Positions 33,610 to 47,400 of a stretch of 64,000 nucleotides of DNA are shown piece by piece. The translations under genes and the position numbers were made by a program. Origin of the DNA: Plantago elongata (taxonomy: Eukaryota > Streptophyta > Magnoliopsida > Lamiales > Plantaginaceae); contig JAYMSP010000064.1 in the NCBI GenBank assembly GCA_036897095.1, positions 1 through 64,000 of the forward strand, given 5' to 3'. The notes under the pieces were generated by a model. It saw only the letters and a program-made list of their open reading frames with translations, was not told the origin of the DNA and searched no databases. The first letter of the stretch is position 1. Each line of letters begins with the position of its first letter.

Positions 33610-36600
33610 ATGGAGAATTTTATAGATGATAGAACTCGGACAGTAGAAGATTCAAACACAAAACAAAACCCTCCTTTGGGATTTCAGATAAAAACAGAGT
33701 TGTCAACAATATTTGGTGCCATTATTCAGGTTAGATAATACACTTGAACTCCAAACTATTGCGTCATATATATCTACCTCGTCCTTTTTAGAACTGTTGT
33801 CACATATTAAGTTGTATTTTGTTCTCTTTGAATGCAGATATGGAATTTTCTTTGCTTTTTCCATGAAATATTATGTTCGGGAAGAAGAACTATATCTCTC
33901 GCGGAGCTTACTATAGAACTTACGGAAGCAGTTCCGAATATACTATACGAAGCTCATATGTCAATGCTGCGGATTCTGCTACATATGCTAATGACATTGA
34001 AATGTAAAAGTAACAAGGGCATAGAAAACTCAGCCTGTTTGGTTGCAATCAATGGTGATTTGGCCATTCTTAATGAACTAACTTGGCCAGAATTAGCTTG
34101 GAGGTACGGTTTTGTGTTCCATTTGGTTCACCCATCCTTCGAGGGTGAAAATCTGGATTCTTCACAGGTTCATGATATCGCACGCTACGTACATGGTGAT
34201 GGTGGGTCAGCTTGTGGTGCATTAACTGGACTTGTTGGACTGGAAGTGGACACACAAGTGAGTTTAGACCTGAACTTCATGTGTTTGTTTTAGTATTTTT
34301 CCATGTTTCGGCATATATAATGTAACAAGGATCCGGTTTTTATACATTTGTGTATGATATGTCATGATATTTATGTTGCTTGTGTCATGTTCAGTTGTTT
34401 GCAGCAGCTACAAATGCTATATATGGTCACCTGGACCACAAAGACTTAATCTTCATTAATGATACATATTCGAACTCTGAAAGTGGACTTGTCCCTCCTA
34501 CCATCTTGACAAATGATGGGATTCCAGACTGGGTTCGAGAATTGGAACCAGTAAAACATTTGAAGACGAATGTAGGCTCGAAAATAAGAGCATGCATTCG
34601 GAAATCTATTGATAAATGTCCTGAGGAATGGGCAAAAGAGATTTTAGAAAGATCAATTAGTAAAGAAGTGTACAAAGGCAATGCTTCTGGTCCAACCAAG
34701 GTGATATGCATCACCTGCATAATTTATATTTTGGAATTTTATGCAACCTTCGTTTCCTGACTTATAAATTCTTTGGTATTTGCCAGAATGCTGCCATGGG
34801 TGTAGTTGCACGATATCATGCCGGGCTAAAGAATGTTGCATTGAGACAGAGGACGGGGAAGTCTGTATCCATATCAACCACGGTTATGAGGAACTGTCGT
34901 ATTTTGTTGCGACAGGTAGTGAGTGAGTTCTGCAAGTTGCAAGGGAAGCAAAACATTCGATCCAGACATATTCTAACGCGGCCTTTGGGTGTTAGGACTA
35001 CTGACTTGAGATTGGATTTCAGGACCATTGATATGAGACTGGGAGCCGGTACATACTGTGGTTCGTTCCAAGCTTTCAAGGAGGATGTCAACGAGGTCCG
35101 TTTAAGTTACTCCTGTCTCGTTTATCTTGCGAATGACTCAGTATTCTATTGATCTTTTTGTTACCGTTCTCCTTTTATTAATAAGCTTGTGCATTGGCAG
35201 CTATTGAATATCATGTCACCTGCATCCTCTGAATTAGTGAACAACTTTGAACAGGAGTACAAAAAGGAGGTACATAATCATACACACTTATCTGTTTTTC
35301 GTGCACATGTCCTTTCTCTTTCCGCATAGGGCCAGGAATGGCCCTGAATCTAAAGGTCATCGGGTTTGCGTGCTTACAAACTTGTGTGATGTCTTTGTCT
35401 CTGGAGTCAGGTTCTTGCCTTGTACAAAAAGTTGTTGAAGTACAGTGAACTAGAGTCCTTGGATCCAGAGTCAAGGAAGGATGTCGAACGACTCACTGCA
35501 ACAACAAATGAAATTCCAGAAGTCTTTTGGGATGGAATATTGTGCCAAGTATGCGGTGTGGATAAAGACGACCACAAGCTTCTCCTGTGTGATAACTGTA
35601 ATGAAGGCTATCACATATACTGTTTGTGTCCACCTCTTTCCAAAGTTCCTCCTGCAGGGAAAAAGTGGTATTGTCCTAGACACGATGCTTCACCCGTTAC
35701 GTGTGATGCATCAACTTGCCAAGAAAGAAAGGAATCGACTGGAAACGTTGTCACTGATCATCTAGCTGCTATGTTGCAAGAAAGAGACTACTGGGAGTTA
35801 AATGCTTCAGAGGTTAGCCTACTTAGAACCTTGTTCTTTATCTGCTTTTGATTTCGATTCTCTATTTTTCGATCATAACAGACATTTGTATTTGTAATTT
35901 CCTACTATCAAGCTGTATGTTTATTTGTGTTAAATGTTTACTAATATTTTCTTTTTTTTAACCACGCAGAGAGTAGGTTGGCTCAAGTTCTTTGAGGATA
36001 TGATGATGTACATGAAAAATGTACAGGACTACGCTAAGCATAAAACGAGTACAAGTATAGGAAACAAGTTCTTGGGAGTAGATTCAGCAAGCAGATTGTA
36101 TTGGAAATTGGATGCAGGTTCTAACCATTGCATAGTTGTTGGTGAAAAGAGCACACCCCATCCAATCCTTTCTCAACATTCTGGATCAATTCCTGTTGAG
36201 CAACCGAACTCTTCAGTTGCTGATGGTACACAAGATGTATCTCCTCCCAAATATGAGGATATTTTCTGTGGGAGTACGTCGGATTACTCTTCCTGGATAT
36301 GTTATCAATCGGAACAGGAGATAACAAGGATAATGGATTTTGTCAAAGGTGACAAATTGATGGAACGGAAGTTGAATGACTCGGTTTGGAAACATCCTGG
36401 GGTTCAACAAGATGTTCCTGATAACTTATATGGGCAAAACCGCAAGGGATTGCAATCTTCCTCCTTGAAATCCCCATATCCGCTTACTAAAGCAACGGAA
36501 CATCTGCAAGCCAGCTATAGTCCTCTTGCTGAGTTATCAGAAAGAAATTTGCACAAAGGGAAAACTATTGCTACTGATAACATTTTCAGATGTGATTGCT

Positions 36601-37522
36601 TAGAGCTGATTCTTCCAGGAAGAACACTGCACTGCAAAGACTGCCACGGAACTTGTGCTACCGTAAAAGAACTCCGGTCACATGGTGATGGTATATGCAA
36701 CTTACCCCCGATGATGCCATTCAAGGGCGAAGAGATGTGCAGCAGTTTGAATGGTGAGGGCACATCCAGCGCTGCTGTCAATGAGTTTGAAAAGGGTAAT
36801 GCAACTAATCTTGATATAAAACATTGCAAATACTTTCATATCCTGCATATTTTGCACAAATTAAGCTGGTAAATGAAGTGTGCCTTCTTCATGTTCCTGA
36901 TTTTGCAGGAACACAAAGAATTGGAACTTGTGAAGACATGGAGATTGACAACACCACTATGTCATCACAAAAGGTCGATGTGGAGTTGGACACGGTTGGC
37001 AAGTTCTTTGAGATACCGGTGTTATCAAAACAGCCACTAAAGAATGAAAAATCTCTTGATGTTTTGAAACATCTCAAATTGAGCCTGCTGGACATGGAAG
37101 CTGCAGTTCCCGAACATGCTGTGAAATCATCAAGAGCATGCATCAGCAAAAAACAGGCCTGGCGTAAATTTGTAAAATCTGCGAACACGATATATAAGGT
37201 TGGTTGGTTGGTTAAATAAACATAAACCACTAGATAACATTCTACCAATATGTACACTAAAAAGGTCCTTTGCTGAGAATCTTGTCATTTGCAGATGGTT
37301 CAAGCAACACTCGTATTTGAGGACATGATCAAACCTGAGTTTTTGGGCAAGTCATGGCAAAATTGGTCTTCTGTCTCGGCAGCTGCCAAGATATCTACCT
37401 TAGCTGCACTGTCTCTGCGCATATACGCATTGGATGCTGCCATCGGTAACAGTTACTCACTAGAGAAGCCAAATCTCTACCCAAATGCAACACAAGGGGA
37501 GGCGCAGCGTGGCCAGATTTAA
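33610..37522 (+). CDS. MBD9: short MBD9-like protein (DDT, bromodomain remnant, PHD finger)
   Basis: Nine exons (33610-33729, 33838-34257, 34395-34700, 34787-35095, 35201-35269, 35411-35812, 35970-36795, 36909-37198, 37295-37522) give 989 residues. Order: a DDT/WHIM-like region (about 30-180, GAIIQIWNFLCFFHEIL onward), the EVYKGNASGPTK block, a shortened bromodomain (RPLG ... LDFRTIDMRLGAGTY, about 350-408), a PHD finger (Cys453 to His499), a Cys/His-rich zinc-like patch (FRCDCLELILPG ... CKDCHGTC), and the MVQATLVFEDMIKPEF C-terminus. All match the C-terminal part of Arabidopsis MBD9, a chromatin reader linked to the SWR1 complex and flowering time. MBD9 is about twice as long; the MBD, FYR and first PHD regions are absent. 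The last PHD ligand is His instead of Cys. It looks like an intact, N-terminally short paralogue. Confidence 0.85.
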
Positions 37523-37670
37523 CGGCTTAGAAGCCAGAGTAAATGTATCAACTGTACAAGAATCAAGTTTCTAGTGTAATGTCAAATCATTTTTTCACCA
37601 TTTCCCATCATAGATCAAGGAAAAGTGATTCTCTCTCTCGTTCATATAAAGGTAACAGACTATTTGGATA

Positions 37671-37771
37671 CTATTTGGATTATAACTTGAACTGAAACTA
37701 ACTCAACTGGAGTTGAATTCTTTTATACGAAAACTCAATTCCAGCTGAGTTGTTTCAATTCAATCCAAACC
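37671..37771. mobile_element. foldback MITE just downstream of the MBD9-like gene
   Basis: About 100 bp; the left arm (TATTTGGAT ... ACTCAACTGGAGTTGAATTC) pairs with the right arm read inverted (GTTTGGATTGAATTGAAAC ... CAGCTGGAATTGAG). It lies about 150 bp after the stop codon, so it may be in the 3' UTR. Confidence 0.65.
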
Positions 37772-38448
37772 GCCCACGTATATCTCGTTGCCGTATCATC
37801 TTAGTCTAATCAATTAAAAGCACGTCAATAACGATGACACAACGCATCAAATTACAGTATCATATAAGGGTCCGTATAGAAGCACAATCTGGGTGCACGG
37901 ATGTCAACTTTGTACCAATATCTTACAACTTACAAGCTGTTCAGCAAGCCCCCCTCTGATGGGTGGTATAAAGATGACAGATACTTATCTCTATGTACAA
38001 CAGACTCTGTACACACTGACGTTCATAGCACCCAGAGTCGACGATGATCAAACAACCAGATTGCAGTTGGAATGATTGTCGTTCTTCAGAGCTCCCGTTC
38101 GGAACTCAGCAACAGAACCGGGTCTTTTCCAACAAAGTAAGCATCCTTGGCTGTAAAGGCAAGGCACTACGCTTCCACAGAGGCCGTCAACAATCAGGAT
38201 GTTTCTGGAAACACGCCCAGGCATCCTCTTTGGGGGGTCATCTCATGAAGTTTGGTCCTTTTACCTATTCCTTCCGTAACTTGGAAAATTACGGAGATAT
38301 ATCAATGAACTTCACAAAATGATGAGCTCCATTACTGTCACAAAATACTTGTCCATACCTGTAGCTAAGTCTTTCGGAAAGAACAAGTAGTACCCACAAA
38401 TTCTGCGGGATTTCATATGTGAATCACTTCCATTGATGAGGGATACAA
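37772..38448. other. convergent 3' region between the MBD9-like gene and MED12
   Basis: No gene recognised. It probably holds the 3' UTR of MED12, which comes from the opposite strand. Confidence 0.5.
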
Positions 38449-41400
38449 TCAGCTGTCTTCGTCTACTGTTCCAATGTATGTGAGGTAAGTCCGTCTAACT
38501 CTTACTGCTCCCTTAACCAAATTGGAAGCCTTCAAATTGGCATGATCGGTGCTACCGGCAGAGTTGGGTGAACGCTGGCCTGATCCAGCTCCATCCTCCA
38601 AAAGGGTCCATGGGTCAGTTTCTTGGTCGGGATCCTGCTGTGTAGTCTGAGGCTTGGATTTCGAATTCGCTGAATTACGCCCCGACAAGACAGGGGTTCT
38701 CTGAGGCAAGCTTGAACTGCTTGGATTCAAAAAGGTTACTGGATTGCTGGGCTGAAGACAGGTTAATGCTGCAGCAGGTAACGGGGTCGCCTGCCAAGAT
38801 ATTGAACTCCGTGAAACTGGAAAAAGAATAGGCATTGCAGCTTGAATGCGCCACCGGATTCTCTGAGGCAACTCCATGCAATCCAACTCATTCTGCATGG
38901 AAACGTTATAAATTAGACAGTCGGTGCTTCAATTAGGTCAAAATATGAGCAGAAAACATGACCATGCTTGTATCATACACAAATTGCACCAAATCCCCAA
39001 TCACATTATTTTGCATAGGATCCCAGAAACTTTCCAGAAACCCTGCAACAAAACCTTTTCTTGCCAGATTCTGAAGTATTTTGCACCAGAATACTTCATG
39101 AACACATGCATGAACTTTATGGAAATACCTAAAGATATTATGTTTTAATGCCTAAATAATGTTACAAGTCCAGTAGAAGATAAAGAGCAAGAGAAATTTG
39201 AGCTGTAAATATTTAGAGTAACAATAGTACGTTATTTGTAAGGTGAATCATATCAGACCTGCAGGCCTTCTGCCACTTCTCGATCAAATATAGAATAGTC
39301 ATTTCGGCGATCGGTGGAGTTAGATTCAGATTTCAGTTTTAACCAGCTTGGCTGATGACTACTGAGCAAGGCATGCAGCACCAACAGTAAGCAATCAAAT
39401 AGATTCTCTCCACATAGAAGTGCATCAAGAGTAGAACTTTCCAGGAGAGTATCGCCATCTCTCTTCGATGAAACAAGTGCAGTATTAACAATATGACTGA
39501 CATCTTCATGCACAACCCTGCTCCCAAGGAGACGCAATGTCACGGAAGCGAGAGTGCATCTCATATTGCGTCCTGAAGGCTCCCTGCAAATTGCAAAATG
39601 ATACGACAGGTGTGATTATACATAGTGGAGCACAGAATCATTGTTTGCAGGAACTGCAACACCGGCAGCAACACATTGATATGAAAGACTGGTAACATGT
39701 TGACACAAACACAAGTTCGGGGGTATAAACGCACTTAGAATTTGTTCCCTGTCATAAACACCACTCAGCCAAAAAAAATAAAAAAAATAGTTAAGTACAG
39801 ATGTAAATCCAAATCATAATATCACCCAACGAACATGTTGGTGAAACTGTTACATGAGAATAAATTTACATGAAGTTAGTGCTGCGTCGTGAAAGCTTGG
39901 CCAAATGGAAAAAATCTCCCGATATGTATACCAGTTGTTAAAAGAAAAAACACACTATCACTGAAGTTTGGACGGAAAAAATTAGGTGCATAAAGCTGAG
40001 ATGCAGTGTATGCCAATGCAACAGTGCACAAAGTGCACCCAAGCAGTGTGCAGACTGCATATAGGTGCAGTCAGCCAGTAACAGAGACCGAAACAGACTC
40101 CGGAGAAATTGGGTGCATAAAGCTGAGATGCAGTCTATGCCAATGCAAGTGGACAAAGTGCACACTAGCATAACATCCTATCAATTAATAAATATGCAGA
40201 TCCTCAAAAAGTAATTTATCGATAGGAAAAATACCTGTCTGACCAAATGACCCGGAGTAATCTGAGAAGGAACTGCAACCGCAAAGTCATAGAGGATCTG
40301 AGTGCAGTTGGAGAAGGTGGAACTGTGTCTGATGATCCAGTTGATTGTCTGGCAATTGCAGGGCTACTACTTTTCCCAGTCTTCCTACTGCTGCTTTTAC
40401 TGGGAGGACTTCCAATAGCAGGAACAGAAGTTGCAGCTAATTTCCCATCTCCACGAGTAACAGCATTTATTTTTTGCTCAATGTTACTCATTTGCTTGAT
40501 CATTTCACTTGCAAAATTATAGCGCACCTCATCCGAACCCTGATCTAGACATGGAAGGATTAGTTTGATAAGAGCTCTTTCAGTCGCATGCTGCTGGCTT
40601 ACAATGAAGCCTTCAACATCCAAAACACCAGATCCTTTCCCAAACTGATTGAACTCAGGCCTTTCGTCAACAACTTCTCCTTCTTCCAAGGTACCAACTT
40701 CAGATTTCCCTTTGTCTCCTTTGTTGGTCACTACATTGCCCTCAGAACGACACCATCCCCAAGGTTTCCAATACTGAGGCTTCATTGGCAGGTCTTTCAA
40801 TTCAGCAGCAATGTTTATAACTTTCTGTCGGATTGATTTTCTACCATAAAGCACTTCAGAGCCTCTAAGCAACCATTTTGCTTGTGACAGGATTGAATCC
40901 CCAAGTGACTTTCCCAGTAGATGTATAACCTCAGAGAATACGGGAGCCGCATCAGGTCTGACTAGTAACCTGGTGAGAATAATTTGAATAAAGATACTCT
41001 CATTGTCACAAGCATTATTTTTATCAGGATTAGCAGAGAGAGATTTTATAGCCTCAGAAAAGGTGACATCATTTTCCATCTTCTCATTGACGGCCTGTTC
41101 GTTTAAGAAGAGCCTGAGCTGAACCCACTGCCAATGAAATCTTGCAGGTTGTAAGGTATCCAGGACGTTCACAAGCTTACCCACAAGTTTTTTCACATTT
41201 TCACCACATTGCTTTTTCAGCTCACTTGCACTAGAGACCCTTTTACCCTCATCCACTTCAACCACATTTGAAACTTTACAGTCTAACAAGGAATCTAGAA
41301 AAAGCCTAGAACGAAGAGGGACCAGGGCCGAAGCTTTCACCTTGATCTCCAAATTATTAGATTCTAGCATTGATATAAAATCCAAATCAAGTGTATCTCC

Positions 41401-44400
41401 AGATATGAGTTCATAAAAGCCACGAGTGTCCCGAAAACATATTTCACGGAAAGGCATGTGTTTAATGGCATCAGTTATAGCAACTGCAGACAGTTGATAG
41501 AGCTGACTGAAATCTTCACGTGCCGCAAAGCTAGCATCAAGAATGGGCCTCCATATTGCAAAGGCAAAAATAGAGTATGCTGGTGGAAGAACCAAATTTA
41601 ATGGGAGCATCCGCTGCATTCTGGACAGCGCCACAACAGAGGGTTCACCCAAAAGTTGGACAATTAATCCATCAGAAACTGTCCTGCAGTTGCCCACCAA
41701 CACCCTGAACCAGTTGAGAGAAACCTCAACTAAATTATCCACCTTTATGGCACTCGAGGGGCGTGCATGCCCATTGACATTGGATTTCATATTCCTTACA
41801 AACTGCATTAAATCAAGCCCATCCCTCAATCTGAAGAGTGTTACCATCCTGTCCAGGCTAGAAACTCCCTGCATAATTGCACCAATGACAAGTGCAGAAA
41901 CACCAGCCGTTACTTTTGCAGCTTTTCCAAGTACAGCTTTCTGAGAATGGTTTGATGCATCATTAGGTAAATTTTGAGCTTTTCCAGGGGCCAAAGCTTG
42001 TACCAGAGCAGAAGATGCTTCTGTTGCTAAAGCAACTTCAAAGACCCGACTTTGGCGCTCTCCAAGTGCTTCCTTCAATATGCATAGACACGCCATGTGA
42101 ATGCGTAATATGCGACGAGCAAAATGCAATGAGCTGGAAGGTGAAGGGAGGTTCAAGTGGTTACTGCTAGAAGGTAAATCAGGAATTCTAGCAATAACAA
42201 ATGCAAAATTATTGATTATTGCAGCAACAGCAGAAGACACCAACGAAGGATCACCTTCCTGAGCGGCACCACCAGTCTGTCTCATACAGTCCATTAAGGC
42301 TGTCACTACCTGGTGAGCTATTGGATAACCACCATCCAATGCTTCAATGTTTGGACTTTTATTTGTCGCAGAAACAAGGGTCTTCCTATCTTTGGTAGCT
42401 TCATCTACAAGCTTGTGAACTATGTCTTTCATGTTCAATCCAACTCTAGAAACGCGGTGGCCACTTATCCTTTGACGGAAATAATCATCAAGGTCTTCAA
42501 CTCCAGTTGGGACGCCAAAGGAAAAGCCAAGATCCCCTTCTGATCTTCCAGATTGAATTTCTGAAGCAAGTCTTTTGTCACAAGAAGACTTGAAGTCCTT
42601 CTCCCATTCAACAACACTAACAGCATTGCTATATTTTTTCAGAAGATGGCGGGCATATACAAAGGCTGGGCAACTAGAAAGTCTGCCATTAGATTCCAAA
42701 ACAGCAGAAGCACGGCGCATTGTGGCAGACAAAATTTCAGGAACAAGATCAGCTGCTACAATAATATTTTCATACCTGAAGCAGACAAGATTGAAAAGTG
42801 TAAGCAAAATTTTAAAACAAACGATGATCGTCTCCTTCGTTCAATCAATTCGACCAGTCAATACATGAGAAAGAATGTCAAGCTCATCAGCAAAGAGCAC
42901 TAACCGAGATATAGACAGAACGGTGTACGGGTTCAATGGTAGTTAAAACAAAGTATAGCCATTTTGTTGTATATACAGACAAAAAAAAGGACCTTCTAGA
43001 TGCTATAAATTCCATAAAGAACAAGGAACTTATAAATACTCACATCATATGAAGTTGGAAAAAGTATTACAAGTCTAGCGGAAGAGGTCTTCCAGTTACC
43101 TCTCAAAACCCCCATGAGCAATAACTGAATATAGTTTCAATTGCAAGATCTTTTTATTAGATTCAATTTATTTTATTTTTTTGAAACGGCAAAGGGTGAC
43201 TCGAACCCCCGACCTATTGGTTGGAGTTGAAGCGTCTTACCAACTGAGCTACGCTTCGTTGTCTTATTAGATTCAATTGTGAATGAAGTAAAAAGAGAAC
43301 TGATTAGACCACAGTCATCAGAGTTATCAATACAAATTCGAGAAACGTATCTTTGACAAAATTCAATACTTGTTCAATCTCTTCAACTATATTAACCATA
43401 TTGGCAAAGAAAGAAGATTCCAATATCACTCTCATCCATTAGCTAGAGACAGCACCTAAATCAAAAGGCCGTGATGCAAAATCAGAAGTTTTCATGGTGT
43501 TTCAGATAATAGAGTTAATGGCCTCACAAACATTCGCCATGTATATTTAACTTATATAGAACAAAAAACACATCGTCCTTGTATCTAGTTTGTGGTACCA
43601 AGAATTGTTATAGGATAGGAAACTAGGAGAGTTAGTTACTCGAGACAGGAAGGAAAAAAGAAAAAAAAATGTGCACCTGCGAATAGATGATAACAGAAAT
43701 GCCTCTCCTACTTCACATGCGTGGTTCTCTGTAAACCTAGGAATTGTCAGAACATTCCTGCTGTGGGTGGCAGAACTGGGATTGCATGGAACTTTTGACA
43801 ACAACCAGAGAAGAAACCTTATCGCTGAGACCAATTCATTACAGGTGTCCATAATATACAAAGCTGCTGACAGTTCATCTTCACCAAGCTTCCACCGAGT
43901 AGAAATCCGATCATCCGTAGATGAAAGTGGCTTATTATATTGACCAACCTTGGGGGCATTCTTTTCTGCCTCTTCAAGGGCCTGCTTTATAACAGATATC
44001 ATCCATGTCGTTATAACTCTTTTCTCTGCGAACTTCATCTGCTTCAAGAATTTACCAATCAAAATAATATCACTGGAAGGTGATGTCTTTATCCCATCTA
44101 TGGTTTTTCTGACATCGTCAGAACCAGTTCTATGATGTGAGCAACCACTCCTGCTTTCACATACATGGCTAGGTGAGGCTCCTTGGCTACCTTCAATACG
44201 AGTAGCTGCTAAATGTGCCAGGCTTTGAGTTTTACGTACAGATTTCTGCCTACCCTTAGGTGCCTGCTTTGCAGGCTTCGGAGCTTGTTCAGCTTTGAGG
44301 GGTTCCACATATTTCATCCCCTTCCTAACCCACCACAAATCTTCCTCGTCTGCAGAACTTGACTGCAGGTGTGAACTTCGTTCTTCACTTATTTTTTGTC

Positions 44401-47400
44401 TCTTCGCCCTTCTGCATTCTTCACATCCGGATGTTTCTTCAGCAGCAACTGCTCGGTTGTAAATCACATCAGACCTAATACGGGTCACTTGGGATTCATC
44501 AAGTGCAGAGCCTACTGATGATGAGGGATGGCAAAGTTGCAGTAAGGCAGAAATTGAAGCTTTTAGTTCCTCGAGCTTAATATTGGTCTCAACATCTGTT
44601 GATAAACTTGATATTGACTGAGAGTACAATTGATCAATAAAAGATGGAGAAACATTTCCACCATCAGAGCTAGGAATGTACTTCTGTCTCTTGGGTGCCT
44701 GAGTATATTTACGTTGTCGTAATAGCCCATGTAGTGCCAGCCTGCGTTCATTTGAGTAGACACTAGCTGCCTCCAAAAGAGTTTCTGGATCAGCAAACTG
44801 CGCATCTACAAGAGCATCACACACATATGAAGCAGGCAAATGTTTCAAGAGTTTACAATGCTTCTTACATCTTTCCATGTCACCTGTCAACCCATTCCCA
44901 TCCACGGTACCACTAACAATCAACTGTCTGACATAAGCTTGGGGATTGAAGATACCAGAACTAACCAGCTCCCTAATTAAAAGCTGCAAACGCTTGAAAC
45001 CTTCACCATTCTGCACCTCATGTTGGTCAATCCAACAAACAATAGCATCATGCGAAGGGCCCGGGCTCTCAAAAGTATCTGAAACATCTTTACCTTTCCG
45101 GTTTGTACAGTGCATGCTAGGGATGTTTTGCATCATCAATTTCAGAAGACGTACTGCTATGAATATCTCAGAATAATCTTTGCGGCCAGTGAACTTCAGG
45201 CCATGTGGTACTACATTACGAAAATCCCTATATTCACAAGTTGCCCACTCACAAATGAAAAAGATGGAACAATTTACGGACAATGTGACTCTGCCAATAT
45301 GCTTAAGAGATATGTGTAAATTGGAGCTCACATCTGCAATCCACCGCTCAGCAATAGCCCCATCCCATGGATCTTCAAAGAGCAACTTGTAAGCACCTCC
45401 AATATCTCCATGCAGAAGAGCTTGGTCCAATACTTGTAAGGCTTTAGCTACATTATGACCACAATGATTGGGTCTGGCTACTTTTGAAAGAGTCTCTGCC
45501 CTACACTGAATTGATGACACATTGCTGCGGAAAGACAAGGACTCTGCTTGAACCTCATGAACTTTATCCTTGTGCGCACAGGCATTTTCCAGTTGACCAT
45601 CCTTCATATTCCTAGCATCCTCAGCCAATTTGGGTAGGAAGTTCCCATCATTCACCAGATGACTTGCAACAGACTTAGGCAAAGGAAAACAGTCCAAAGC
45701 AACGAAGGTATCAGGTACAGCTAGTATTAAATACCGAAGCATCTCAACAACAGCTGAGCTAGTGTATGCCCGCCTAGAATTGTCAACAAGATCAGACCCA
45801 CCAGGAGAAGGTTCTTGGATGAACCGAGTTGATATACGCACCAGGGCGCGAACATAGGTCTGAGATAAAATAACAATTTCTATGAAACCATATATGATGG
45901 GCAAAAGCAACTGCAGAACACCGAGCAACTCCTTTTCCTGTAGTCAAATAAATTCAGGTCTCAGAACTTATACTAGTTCCCATGACAAGTGGAGATAGCA
46001 TTTTGAATCTAAGAACAAATAGGTAAGGAGTACATAATTTATACCTGCAGTTGATTGAGGACCCAATCAATAATAAGAGAAGGGACTACAAGTCCCTCAA
46101 CATGATGCCACTGAATGATCCTCACCACATACCACCATTTATTATAAAGAGAGGGCTCCTCACCATCCATGACAGCTGCAAATGGATCGCCTTTTGGCTG
46201 CACAGAATTAGGATATAGCATTTGGGATGACCGATCTCGCATATGAAAGCTTGAATAAGAATTATTTCTTAAAACAAATTCATCCAGGAGACTCTGAAGG
46301 TAGTCAATAACATCTTTTGTCCACTGTTCACAACGCAAAGAGTGAGTTTTGTCATGAGTGGTGGATGATGAATTAGAAGTCACTCGAACCTGCAATATCC
46401 AATTCAGGTATAATATGTTAACTTCCAATAACTAAAAAGCTAAAAGCATTTTAAAAAAAAAAATTGCAATCACTTTTGGTCAAAACCCTGTACCTGATTA
46501 AGATAAGTCACTTTAATGAACCATGTCGCTCTAGTCAACGGAACGTTGTTTTTAATTAGAACTTCAAAGAGAGATCTCTTCCTATAACCATGAGGGACGT
46601 GATCAGCCAATGAGCGCAATCTCTTATGCGGTTGGGATAAACCCTGAAGATATGTTTGACAATTTATTAGCAACCAGATTCACAAAAACTTCTGAGATCA
46701 CCGCAAAACAGATATTGCAGTAAGAAGCATCAAATGTACAGTATGTTAAGCTTAGACAAAAAACATCACGTCATCACCAACTGACAGAGAAAAGCTTGCG
46801 CCATAAATTTGAAAAAATATAACTAGGCATTTCTTCCATTATGATACCAAAGTTTTGTATCAGAAAATTAATAAATTATTAATCTTCTCTTTCATGTATC
46901 TGTTATGTATTACATTATCAAGTTTCATACCCACAAGGAAATTTTCAAAACAGTTCATGGGAAGAAAAGTCAAACCTCAATCCATTTCCTTCGGAAATCT
47001 TCACCACATGGCCTTTGGTCAGGAAAGATACCAGGCTTGGTTAACAATGCACCAGAAAGTGGAACTCCATAAACCTGACCTGCCTGCACACAGAATATCC
47101 TCTTAACATCCATTAATGCTGCTTGATTGCAAGTAAAAGCTCCGACAAACCGAATACGGACATAGCAAAACAAGATAAATTGATGCAGCAGAACAATTAA
47201 AATAATGTTAGCAAGAGTGTGTGCAAGGGAAGAATACCTTTCGCTTTTGTGCCCGAGACTCGTTAATTGCTCTATGACGTTTCTTGATTGCCTGCAGATG
47301 TGCATATGGTTGAATTAGAAATTTATTTAATTATATGATCCATTGACCAACAGAAAGCAGCCACATGCTTTAAAACCATAGTAAATGATAAACAACTAGA

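Noticed and set aside
43185-43263. tRNA gene on the minus strand
   Set aside because: A and B boxes are present, but the anticodon arm does not fold, and an A-rich tail plus 15-bp target duplications show a SINE.
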